Shown here in pieces: positions 1-6,549 of a DNA stretch of 8,866 nucleotides. Numbering within the stretch: position 1 is the first letter of the stretch; the number at the start of each line of letters is the position of its first letter. Position numbers and translations under genes: made by a program. The notes below the pieces were generated by a model. The model made no database searches. It saw only the letters and a list, made by a program, of their open reading frames with translations, and was not told the DNA's origin. The DNA is from JBDTMT01 sp033764095. Lineage in GTDB: Bacteria > Desulfobacterota > Binatia > HRBIN30 > CADEER01. Where the stretch lies: positions 1 through 8,866 of the forward strand of contig JANRJF010000316.1 in the NCBI GenBank assembly GCA_033764095.1, in the 5' to 3' direction.

Positions 1-1
1 C

Positions 2-760
2 GCCTGCGGCTACGAGGGCGCCGGCAGACTGGCGGATCCGGGGATCATCGTTGCCGAGGTCGAGCGCGCGCTCGGCGCCGGCGACCTCGCCGGCGAGAAG
101 GTGTTGGTCACCGCCGGGCCGAATCGCGAGCCGATCGACCCGGTGCGCTTCATCTCCAACCGCTCGACCGGGCGCATGGGCTACGCGCTCGCCGCGGCGG
201 CCTGGCGGCGCGGCGCCGAGGTTGTGTTGGTGAGCGGCCCGGTGGCGCTGCCGGTGCCGCACGGGGTGCGCTGCGAGCGGGTCACCACCGCCGCCGAGAT
301 GCGCGATGCGGTGCGGCGCGAAATCGACGCGACCTCGATGTTGTTCATGGCTGCCGCGGTGGCCGATTACCGGCCGGCCAAGGTGGCGGCGAAGAAGCTC
401 AAGAAGACCGACGGTCCGATGCGCCTGGAGCTGGAGCGCACGGTCGACATCCTCGCCGAGTTGCGCGCCACGCCGGGCGAGCGGCTGACGGTCGGTTTTG
501 CCGCCGAGACCGACGACGTGCTGCGCAATGCCGAGCGCAAGCTGGCCGCGAAGGGGCTCGACCTGATCGTCGCCAACGATGTCTCGCGCGCCGACGCCGG
601 CTTCGAGGTCGACACCAACGCGGTGACCCTGATCGACGCCGGCGGGCGAACCGAGGTGCCGCTGGCGTCCAAGGACGACGTGGCGGACCGGATTCTCGAT
701 CGGGCGCTGGCGCTGAAACGCGGGCGCCGCCAGGGGCGCCGCAGTGCGCGAAAAGCCTGA
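2..760 (+). CDS. coaBC: CoaBC, phosphopantothenoylcysteine decarboxylase / phosphopantothenate-cysteine ligase, C-terminal part
   Basis: Bifunctional coenzyme A biosynthesis enzyme. CoaB joins cysteine to 4'-phosphopantothenate using CTP; CoaC decarboxylates the product to 4'-phosphopantetheine. The window cuts off the 5' end, so 252 residues remain, read in the frame beginning at base 2. The fragment opens with ACGYEGAGRLADP, the end of the CoaC flavoprotein domain, and its Cys2 matches the catalytic Cys158 of E. coli. The CoaB domain starts near residue 33 with VLVTAGPNREPIDPVRFISN, then STGRMG, AAAVADYRP (118-126) and the lysine-rich KKLKK (131-135), where E. coli has its essential Lys289. 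Asn53 corresponds to E. coli Asn210. A GTG at 101 lies inside the gene and is not its start. The last residues form a basic tail (KRGRRQGRRSARKA), and its DNA contains a GGCGCC-6-GGCGCC inverted repeat at 723-740. Identification is secure; only completeness is lacking. Confidence 0.96.
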   Translation, partial: ACGYEGAGRLADPGIIVAEVERALGAGDLAGEKVLVTAGPNREPIDPVRFISNRSTGRMGYALAAAAWRRGAEVVLVSGPVALPVPHGVRCERVTTAAEMRDAVRREIDATSMLFMAAAVADYRPAKVAAKKLKKTDGPMRLELERTVDILAELRATPGERLTVGFAAETDDVLRNAERKLAAKGLDLIVANDVSRADAGFEVDTNAVTLIDAGGRTEVPLASKDDVADRILDRALALKRGRRQGRRSARKA

Positions 761-761
761 C

Positions 762-793
762 CACCAAGCGCACCAAGGCTTGGTGTCTTGGTG
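762..793. repeat. Imperfect hairpin of CACCAAG/CTTGGTG repeats between coaBC and udg
   Basis: The spacer contains CACCAAG twice (762-768 and 771-777), then CTTGGTG twice (779-785 and 787-793). The inner pair and the outer pair are each perfect 7-base complements, giving a nested stem with a small asymmetric internal loop (769-770 against 786). The inner repeats are only one base apart, so a few inner pairs must open in RNA. It starts two bases after the coaBC stop. No T-tract follows, so it is not a textbook intrinsic terminator; it could be a dispersed intergenic repeat or an mRNA 3'-end stabiliser. Function is unknown. Confidence 0.6.
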
Positions 794-817
794 TCTTGAT
801 GGCAGACTGCCGGTCCC

Positions 818-1639
818 ATGCCTGACGAGGACCTGGCAGCCGAGCTGCGCAGCGCATTGACTGAGTTGCGGGCTCAGCTGGAGTGGCAGCGTGACAACGG
901 CGCCGCCTGGCTGCCGCGCGGCGCACCATCCGGCCCCCGTCCCGGCCTTTCCCCGCTGGTGCGGGGCCCCCATCCCGACCTTTCCCCGCTGGTGCGGGGG
1001 AAGGAGACGGAGGCAGGGGGGAAGGGGGCGGCGGCAGAGGCTGCGCCGGCGCCAGCGGAGCGAGAGGTGACGCCAGTGAGCCGCGAGACGCTGGAGGCGC
1101 TGCGCGCGGAGATCGGCGACTGCACGCGCTGCAAGCTGCACGCGGGGCGCACCAACCTGGTGTTCGGGGTCGGCAATCCGCACGCCGATCTCATGTTCGT
1201 CGGCGAGGGGCCGGGGCACGACGAGGATCTGCAGGCCGAGCCGTTCGTCGGCCGCGCCGGGCAGCTGCTCACCGAGATCATCACCAAGGGCATGAAGCTG
1301 CAGCGCGCCGACGTCTACATCGCCAACGTGGTGAAGTGCCGGCCGCCGAACAACCGCAACCCGGAGGGCGACGAGATCGCCAGCTGCATGCCGTTCCTGC
1401 ACCGCCAGATCGCCAGCATTCAGCCGAAGGTGATCGTCGCGCTCGGCACCTTCGCGGCGCAGACGCTGCTGGCGATCAAGACGCCGATCACCCGCATGCG
1501 CGGCAACTGGCACGACTACCGCGGCATCAAGGTGATGCCGACCTTCCATCCCGCCTACCTGCTGCGCACGCCGGGCGACAAGCGCCTGGTGTGGAGCGAC
1601 ATCAAGCTGGTGATGGCGGAGCTGGGGTTGCCGGTCTGA
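818..1639 (+). CDS. Family 4 uracil-DNA glycosylase (iron-sulfur type)
   Basis: Removes uracil from DNA to start base-excision repair of deaminated cytosine. The 273-residue product has a variable N-terminal third and a catalytic domain from about residue 90 to the end. Four cysteines fit the [4Fe-4S] ligands of the family: C102 and C105 (CTRC), C174 (VKCRPPNNR) and C190. Motif A is GEGPGHDED (129-137) and motif B is HPAYLLR (244-250). Family 4 usually reads GEAPG, so Ala to Gly in motif A is a mild variant. EPFVGRAGQLL (141-151) is also typical. The ATG at 818 is preferred because the segment MPDEDLAAELRSALTELRAQ plus LEWQRDNGA resembles the leader helix of family members, although no strong ribosome site precedes it. 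Residues 35-85 are a low-complexity linker carrying an exact tandem duplication (listed separately). The stop overlaps the nfeD start by one base (TGATG), implying coupled translation. Family 5 was considered, but motif A with acidic residues favours family 4. Confidence 0.94.
   Translation: MPDEDLAAELRSALTELRAQLEWQRDNGAAWLPRGAPSGPRPGLSPLVRGPHPDLSPLVRGKETEAGGKGAAAEAAPAPAEREVTPVSRETLEALRAEIGDCTRCKLHAGRTNLVFGVGNPHADLMFVGEGPGHDEDLQAEPFVGRAGQLLTEIITKGMKLQRADVYIANVVKCRPPNNRNPEGDEIASCMPFLHRQIASIQPKVIVALGTFAAQTLLAIKTPITRMRGNWHDYRGIKVMPTFHPAYLLRTPGDKRLVWSDIKLVMAELGLPV
934..999 (+). repeat. 33-base in-frame tandem duplication with GC palindrome inside udg
   Basis: Bases 934-966 and 967-999 are adjacent copies of a 33-base unit differing at only two positions (G/A at 939/972 and at 945/978). 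Thirty-three bases is 11 codons, so the protein carries PRPGLSPLVRG (40-50) followed directly by PHPDLSPLVRG (51-61). Each copy contains the palindrome CCCCGC-TGGT-GCGGGG. In the second copy the stem extends to about 10 bp (980-989 with 994-1003, one G-T pair, loop TGGT). The segment lies in the linker upstream of the iron-sulfur domain, where insertion is likely tolerated. It looks like a palindromic repeat element captured in frame and then duplicated. Confidence 0.85.
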
Positions 1640-3006
1640 TGCGCCGTCCGTCGCGCAGTATTCCCGCCGCGCTGGTGCTGCTCGGCGCGCTGACCGCGCT
1701 GGCGGCGCCGACGCCGCCCAGGCCGACTGCGCCGCGGGCGACCGCGACCAGCGCGCCGGCCAGCCCGGTGCCGAGCGCGGCGGCCGGCGCCGAGGTGCTG
1801 CGGCTGCGCATCGACGGCATCATCAACGCGGCCAGCGCCAGCTACATCAGCGAGGGCATCGCGGCGGCGCAGGGGCGCGGCGCGCTGGCGCTGTTGATCG
1901 AGCTCGACACGCCGGGCGGCATGCTCGACTCGACCAAGCTGATGGTAAAGGACCTGCTCGGCGCGCCGCTGCCGGTGATCGTCTACGTGGCGCCGAGCGG
2001 CGCCACCGCCACCTCGGCTGGCGTCTTCGTCACGCTGGCGGCGCATGTCGCGGCGATGGCGCCGGGCACCACCATCGGCGCCGCGCACCCGGTGGGCAGC
2101 GACGGCGGCGACATCGAAGGCGACATGCGCGAGAAGGTCGAGAACGCCACCGTGTCGCTCGGCCGCAGCATCGCCGAGCAGCGCGGCCGCAACGTCGACT
2201 GGGCCGAGAAGGCGGTGCGCAAGAGCGTCTCGGTCACCGAGCGCGAAGCGGTGAAGCTCAAGGTGGTGGACTTCGTCGCCGACTCGGTCGACGACGTATT
2301 GGTCAAGGCGAGCGGCCGCACGGTGAGCGTGCAGGGCAAGCCGGTGACGCTGGCGCTGGCCGGCGCCGCGCTGGTGCCGTTCGAGATGCGGCTCGCGCAG
2401 CGCTTCCTCGACTTCCTCGCCCACCCGAACATCGCCTACCTGCTGTTGATGGCCGGTCTGCTCGGCCTCTACGTCGAGTTCACCAACCCGGGGGTCATCT
2501 TCCCCGGCGTCGCCGGCACCATTGCGCTGCTGCTGGCGTTGGCGGCCATGCAGCTCATGCCGGTCAACTGGGCGGGGCTGGCGCTGATCGGGCTTGGCGT
2601 CGCGATGCTCATCGCCGAGGCGTTCCTGCCCACCTTCGGCGTCGTCGGGGTGGGCGGCATCGTCGCTTTCGTGCTCGGCTCGCTGTTGCTGTTCGAGACC
2701 CCCGACGCGGCGATTCGCCTCGATCGCGGCCTGATCGCCGGCGCCGCGGCGACGCTCGGCGGCTTTGCGCTGGTGGTCGGCTGGCTGGTGTTCAAGACGC
2801 AACGGCAGCCGTCGCGCGGCGGCGCCGAGGGCATGCTGGGCGAGATCGGCGAAGTGCGGCGCAGCGACGCCGGCGGGCGTATCAAGGTGTTCGTGCGCGG
2901 CGAGATCTGGGACGCCGACAGCGTCGACGCGCTGGCGGTCGGCGACGCGATCGAGGTGATCGGCGTCGACGGCCTGCGCGTGCACGTGCGGCGCCGGACG
3001 ACATGA
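1639..3006 (+). CDS. NfeD family membrane-bound serine protease (ClpP-like domain plus NfeD domain)
   Basis: Long-form NfeD (NfeD1b) protein of 455 residues, predicted in the cytoplasmic membrane with its protease domain outside. An N-terminal signal sequence (about 1-23, MRRPSRSIPAALVLLGALTA) is followed by an Ala/Pro/Thr-rich linker (24-50) and a ClpP/SppA-like domain (about 52-235). Its landmarks are ELDTPGG (88-94), SGATATSAGVFV with predicted nucleophile Ser126, and Lys166 in REKVENA. The Ser-Lys spacing of 40 fits the dyad of the archaeal homologue PH1510 (Ser97/Lys138). About four or five hydrophobic segments lie between 264 and 386, then an OB-fold NfeD domain (about 396-452). An open frame continues upstream to 1336, but that stretch lies inside udg, so the ATG at 1639 in the TGATG overlap is the start. 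Homologues cleave stomatin-like partners near their C termini, and the next gene is one. Substrate specificity here is inferred. Confidence 0.93.
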   Translation: MRRPSRSIPAALVLLGALTALAAPTPPRPTAPRATATSAPASPVPSAAAGAEVLRLRIDGIINAASASYISEGIAAAQGRGALALLIELDTPGGMLDSTKLMVKDLLGAPLPVIVYVAPSGATATSAGVFVTLAAHVAAMAPGTTIGAAHPVGSDGGDIEGDMREKVENATVSLGRSIAEQRGRNVDWAEKAVRKSVSVTEREAVKLKVVDFVADSVDDVLVKASGRTVSVQGKPVTLALAGAALVPFEMRLAQRFLDFLAHPNIAYLLLMAGLLGLYVEFTNPGVIFPGVAGTIALLLALAAMQLMPVNWAGLALIGLGVAMLIAEAFLPTFGVVGVGGIVAFVLGSLLLFETPDAAIRLDRGLIAGAAATLGGFALVVGWLVFKTQRQPSRGGAEGMLGEIGEVRRSDAGGRIKVFVRGEIWDADSVDALAVGDAIEVIGVDGLRVHVRRRTT

Positions 3007-3011
3007 GGAGG
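3006..3011 (+). promoter_or_regulatory. Strong ribosome binding site of the slipin gene
   Basis: A perfect AGGAGG starts on the last base of the nfeD stop codon and sits eight bases before the ATG at 3020. It is the best Shine-Dalgarno match among the visible starts. It fixes the slipin start and suggests slipin is made at a higher rate than the coupled genes around it. Confidence 0.75.
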
Positions 3012-3019
3012 GCAGGACG

Positions 3020-3772
3020 ATGATCTTCGGCGGACCTCTCACCGTGGTGCTGCTGGTCGGCGCGGCGCTGCTGTTCTCCGGCCTCAAGGTGCTCAAGGAG
3101 TTCGAGCGCGGCGTCGTCTTCCGGCTCGGCCGGCTGGTCGGCGCGCGCGGCCCCGGCCTGGTCTACCTGCTGCCGCTGATCGAGCGCATGGAGCGCGTCG
3201 ATCTGCGCACCATCACCCACGACGTGCCGCCGCAGGACGTCATCACCAAGGACAACGTCTCGGTGAAGGTGAACGCGGTGGTCTACTTCCGCGTCGTCGG
3301 CCCCGAGCAGGCCATCACCGAGGTGACCGACTTTCTGTTCGCCACCTCGCAGCTGGCGCAGACGACGCTGCGCAGCGTCTGCGGCCAGCGCGAGCTCGAC
3401 GAGCTGCTGTCGGAGCGTGAGCAGATCAACCACCAGATCCAGGAGATCCTCGACAAGCAGACCGATCCGTGGGGCATCAAGGTGGTGACCGTCGAGATCA
3501 AGCACATCGACCTGCCGCAGGAGATGCAGCGCGCCATGGCGCGCCAGGCCGAGGCCGAGCGCGAACGGCGCGCCAAGGTGATCAACGCCGAGGGCGAGCT
3601 GCAGGCCGCGCAGCGCCTCGCCGAGGCGGCGCAGATCATCGCCGCCCACCCCAATGCCCTGCAGCTGCGCTTCCTGCAGACCCTCACCGAGGTCGCGACG
3701 GAGCACCAGTCGACGACGGTCTTCCCGCTGCCGGTGGAGTTGGTGAAGCCGTTCTTGAAGGCGGAGAACTGA
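3020..3772 (+). CDS. Slipin / stomatin-like SPFH domain protein
   Basis: Membrane-attached scaffold protein of 250 residues, about the usual size for bacterial and archaeal slipins. A hydrophobic N-terminal hairpin or anchor (about 5-22) is followed by the SPFH domain beginning at LKEFERGVVFRLGRLVG (25-41). Family landmarks are GPGLVYLLPLIERMERVDLR (44-63), PPQDVITKDNVSVKVNAVVY (70-89) and RSVCGQRELDELLSER (118-133). A charged, alanine-rich helix from about 167 to 208 (QEMQRAMARQAEAERERRAK onward) is the oligomerisation coil. The C-terminal end FPLPVELVKPF is hydrophobic, the kind of region NfeD proteases cut in the PH1510/PH1511 pair. It lies 13 bases after nfeD, forming the conserved nfeD-slipin unit. 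Proposed roles of such pairs in membrane microdomains or membrane quality control come from homologues, not from this sequence. HflC/HflK and QmcA are related alternatives, but the length and the adjacent NfeD favour slipin. Confidence 0.93.
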   Translation: MIFGGPLTVVLLVGAALLFSGLKVLKEFERGVVFRLGRLVGARGPGLVYLLPLIERMERVDLRTITHDVPPQDVITKDNVSVKVNAVVYFRVVGPEQAITEVTDFLFATSQLAQTTLRSVCGQRELDELLSEREQINHQIQEILDKQTDPWGIKVVTVEIKHIDLPQEMQRAMARQAEAERERRAKVINAEGELQAAQRLAEAAQIIAAHPNALQLRFLQTLTEVATEHQSTTVFPLPVELVKPFLKAEN

Positions 3773-3778
3773 GGAAGA

Positions 3779-3863
3779 AGGCGGTTAGGCTGCTGGGCTG
3801 TTGGCTGTCAGGGGGAAGAAGTTCCGGCCCCGTAACAGCCACAGCCTAGCAGCCTAACAGCCT
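3779..3863. repeat. Long imperfect palindrome of CAGCC-type heptads between slipin and queA
   Basis: The left arm (3779-3808) and right arm (3835-3863) are nearly perfect inverted complements. GTTAGGCTGCT (3784-3794) pairs exactly with AGCAGCCTAAC (3848-3858). The stem then continues through one G-T pair, GGCTGT with ACAGCC, one bulged T at 3802, and GGCTGT with ACAGCC again. Four more pairs lie outside a single mismatch at 3783/3859. The arms are themselves built from 7-8 base units (GGCTGTT-like, CAGCCTA-like). The 26-base loop holds GGGG and CCCC blocks (3811-3814, 3828-3831) that can extend the structure. It begins seven bases after the slipin stop. There is no T-tract, so termination is possible but unproven; a dispersed repeat or 3'-end stabiliser fits equally well. 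Confidence 0.82.
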
Positions 3864-3934
3864 CGCTCGCGGCGCTGATCCGAGTCCGATCGCCTCGCGT
3901 TCTGGTGAATTGACTCCCATTTCCGCCTGTGGCC

Positions 3935-3955
3935 AAGCTCGCGGATCGCGAGTTT
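3935..3955. promoter_or_regulatory. 9-bp inverted repeat just upstream of the queA start
   Basis: AAGCTCGCG-GAT-CGCGAGTTT can pair over nine positions (one G-T) around a three-base centre and ends four bases before the queA ATG. The only Shine-Dalgarno-like bases available to queA (GCGAG) lie in its right arm. It could therefore be an RNA hairpin that limits queA translation, or a protein-binding operator near a promoter in the gap. The pairing is visible; the function is a guess. Confidence 0.4.
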
Positions 3956-3959
3956 CCGC

Positions 3960-5032
<1,073 letters not shown>

Positions 5033-5036
<4 letters not shown>

Positions 5037-6199
5037 GCGCCGCGGTGGCCCCCCTCGAGCTCGCGCCGGCGGCGCCGCGCGCGACGCCGTTCGCGGTCGC
5101 GCAGCGCGATCCCGGCTCGGCGGCGCGCAGCGGGCGGCTGCGCACCGCGCACGGGACGATCGACACGCCGAATTTCATGCCGGTGGCGACCGCCGGGACG
5201 GTCAAGGGCATCACCCCGCGGCAGCTGCGCGGCGCCGGCGCGCAGATCGTGCTGGCCAACGCCTACCATCTGTCGCTGCGGCCGGGGGTGGAGATCGTCG
5301 AGGCGATGGGCGGCCTGCACCGCTTCATGGGCTGGGACGGGCCGATCCTCACCGACAGCGGCGGCTACCAGATCATGAGCCTGGCCGAGCTGCGCACGCT
5401 GAGCGACGAGGGGGTGCGCTTCCGCTCGCACCTCGACGGCTCCAGTCTCTTCCTCACCCCCGAGGACGTCGTCGGCCGCCAGCGCCAGCTCGGCGTCGAC
5501 ATCCTCATGCCGCTCGACGAGTGCGCCCCGGCGGGGGCCGAGCGGGCCAGCGTCGAGCGCGCCATGCGCCGCACCACCGACTGGCTGGTGCGCTCCGGGC
5601 GGTTGGAGATCGGCGCCGACCGCCACCTGTTCGGCATCGTGCAGGGCGGCTTCGACGCCGGACTGCGCCGCGAGCACGCCGCGCGGCTTGCCGCTCTGGG
5701 CCATCCAGGCTATGCGGTCGGGGGTTTGAGTGTAGGGGAGGAGCGCGGTCTGACGCGGGACGTGGCGGCGGTAACGGCGGCGGCATTGCCGGACGACCGG
5801 CCGCGCTACCTGATGGGTGTCGGGCTGCCGCAAGACCTGCTGCAATTCATCGGTATGGGATACGACCTCTTCGACTGCGTGCTGCCGACCCGCAACGGGC
5901 GCAACGGCATGTGCTTCACCGCCGCCGGGCGGCTGAACATGCGCCTCGCCCGCCATGCGCGCGACGCGCAGCCGATCGACCCGACCTGCGGTTGCGAGGT
6001 GTGCAGCAGTTTCTCGCGCGCCTACGTCCGCCACCTGTGCGTCGCCGGGGAGATGCTCGGGGCGCAGTTGGCCAGCCTGCACAATCTGCATTTCTACCTT
6101 GGACTGATGACCGAGGCGCGCGCCCACATCGCGGCCGGCGACTACGCCGGCTGGGCGGCCGCGCGCGCCGAGGCGATGGAGGCAGGGGAGCGCGCATGA
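5033..6199 (+). CDS. tgt: Tgt, tRNA-guanine transglycosylase (queuine tRNA-ribosyltransferase)
   Basis: Exchanges guanine 34 for preQ1 in the anticodons of tRNA-Asp, -Asn, -His and -Tyr, the step before QueA. The product has 388 residues. Asp108 in LTDSGGYQ is the predicted general acid/base and Asp281 in FDCVLPTRNGRNG the nucleophile. Substrate-pocket residues matching Zymomonas Tgt are Tyr112, Asp162 and Cys164 (LDEC), Gln204 (GIVQGG), YAVGGLSVGE (227-236) and Met261. The zinc site is C319, C321, C324 and H350, with the same 31-residue spread as E. coli C302-H333. Tyr112 with SHLDGS follows the Zymomonas form rather than the Phe form of E. coli. The open frame extends upstream to 4268, but that part overlaps queA and is not protein-like; the ATG at 5033 in the ATGA overlap is the start. 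It has no clear ribosome site of its own, consistent with reinitiation after queA. Codons 219-276 differ in composition from the rest (see findings). Confidence 0.96.
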
Positions 6200-6549
6200 T
6201 CGACGTCGCCTGGGCGCAGGGGGCGGCCGGCGCCGGCGCCCCGCCGGCCTATGTACAGCTGCTGCCGTTCGTCCTGCTGTTCGGCATCTTCTACCTGCTC
6301 ATTCTGCGTCCCCAGCAGCAGAAGCAGAAAGAGCACAAGACGATGCTCAACAACCTGAAGAAGAACGACCAGGTGGTGACCAGCGGCGGCCTCTACGGGC
6401 GCGTGACGCAGTTGAGCGACGACGTGGTCACCATGGAGATCGCGCCCAACGTGCAGGTGAAGGTGGCGCGCCCGCAGATCGCCTCGGTGCTGATCGCCAA
6501 AGCGGCGGGTGGCGCCACCAACGACAAAGAGAAGGAAAAGGCCAAGTGA
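6196..6549 (+). CDS. yajC: YajC, preprotein translocase accessory subunit
   Basis: Small single-span membrane protein of the SecDF-YajC holotranslocon, 117 residues. A short N terminus rich in Gly/Ala is followed by one membrane segment (about 20-37, VQLLPFVLLFGIFYLLILRP). The family signature RPQQQKQKEHKTML (38-51) comes next, then LKKNDQVVTSGGLYGRV (54-70) in the soluble beta-rich domain, and a lysine-rich tail. The start at 6196 overlaps the tgt stop (ATGA) and has a good ribosome site, AGGGGAG at 6184-6190. The end overlaps the secD start. YajC is non-essential in E. coli and its exact role is unsettled; its place before secD is the standard arrangement. Confidence 0.95.
   Translation: MIDVAWAQGAAGAGAPPAYVQLLPFVLLFGIFYLLILRPQQQKQKEHKTMLNNLKKNDQVVTSGGLYGRVTQLSDDVVTMEIAPNVQVKVARPQIASVLIAKAAGGATNDKEKEKAK

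Noticed and set aside
934..999. CRISPR-like array
   Set aside because: There are two abutting copies with no spacers, inside a coding sequence; this is a tandem duplication.
1555..3096. 513-codon open frame on the - strand across nfeD
   Set aside because: Its product is dominated by Arg, Ala, His, Gln and Asp with no recognisable domain. It is the antisense of a clear NfeD gene, and long open antisense frames are expected at this GC content.
3779..3863. Intrinsic terminator call for the long palindrome
   Set aside because: No run of T follows either arm (CCTCGCTCGC on one side, purine-rich on the other), so it is listed as a repeat with termination left open.
3910..3938. TTGACT as a -35 box for queA
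   Set aside because: The hexamer is good, but the bases about 17 positions downstream (CCAAGC) do not resemble a -10 box, so I do not call a promoter.
3864..3959. preQ1 riboswitch upstream of queA
   Set aside because: No preQ1-I type A-rich tail or other recognisable aptamer core is visible, and the region is GC-rich with only the simple inverted repeat described.
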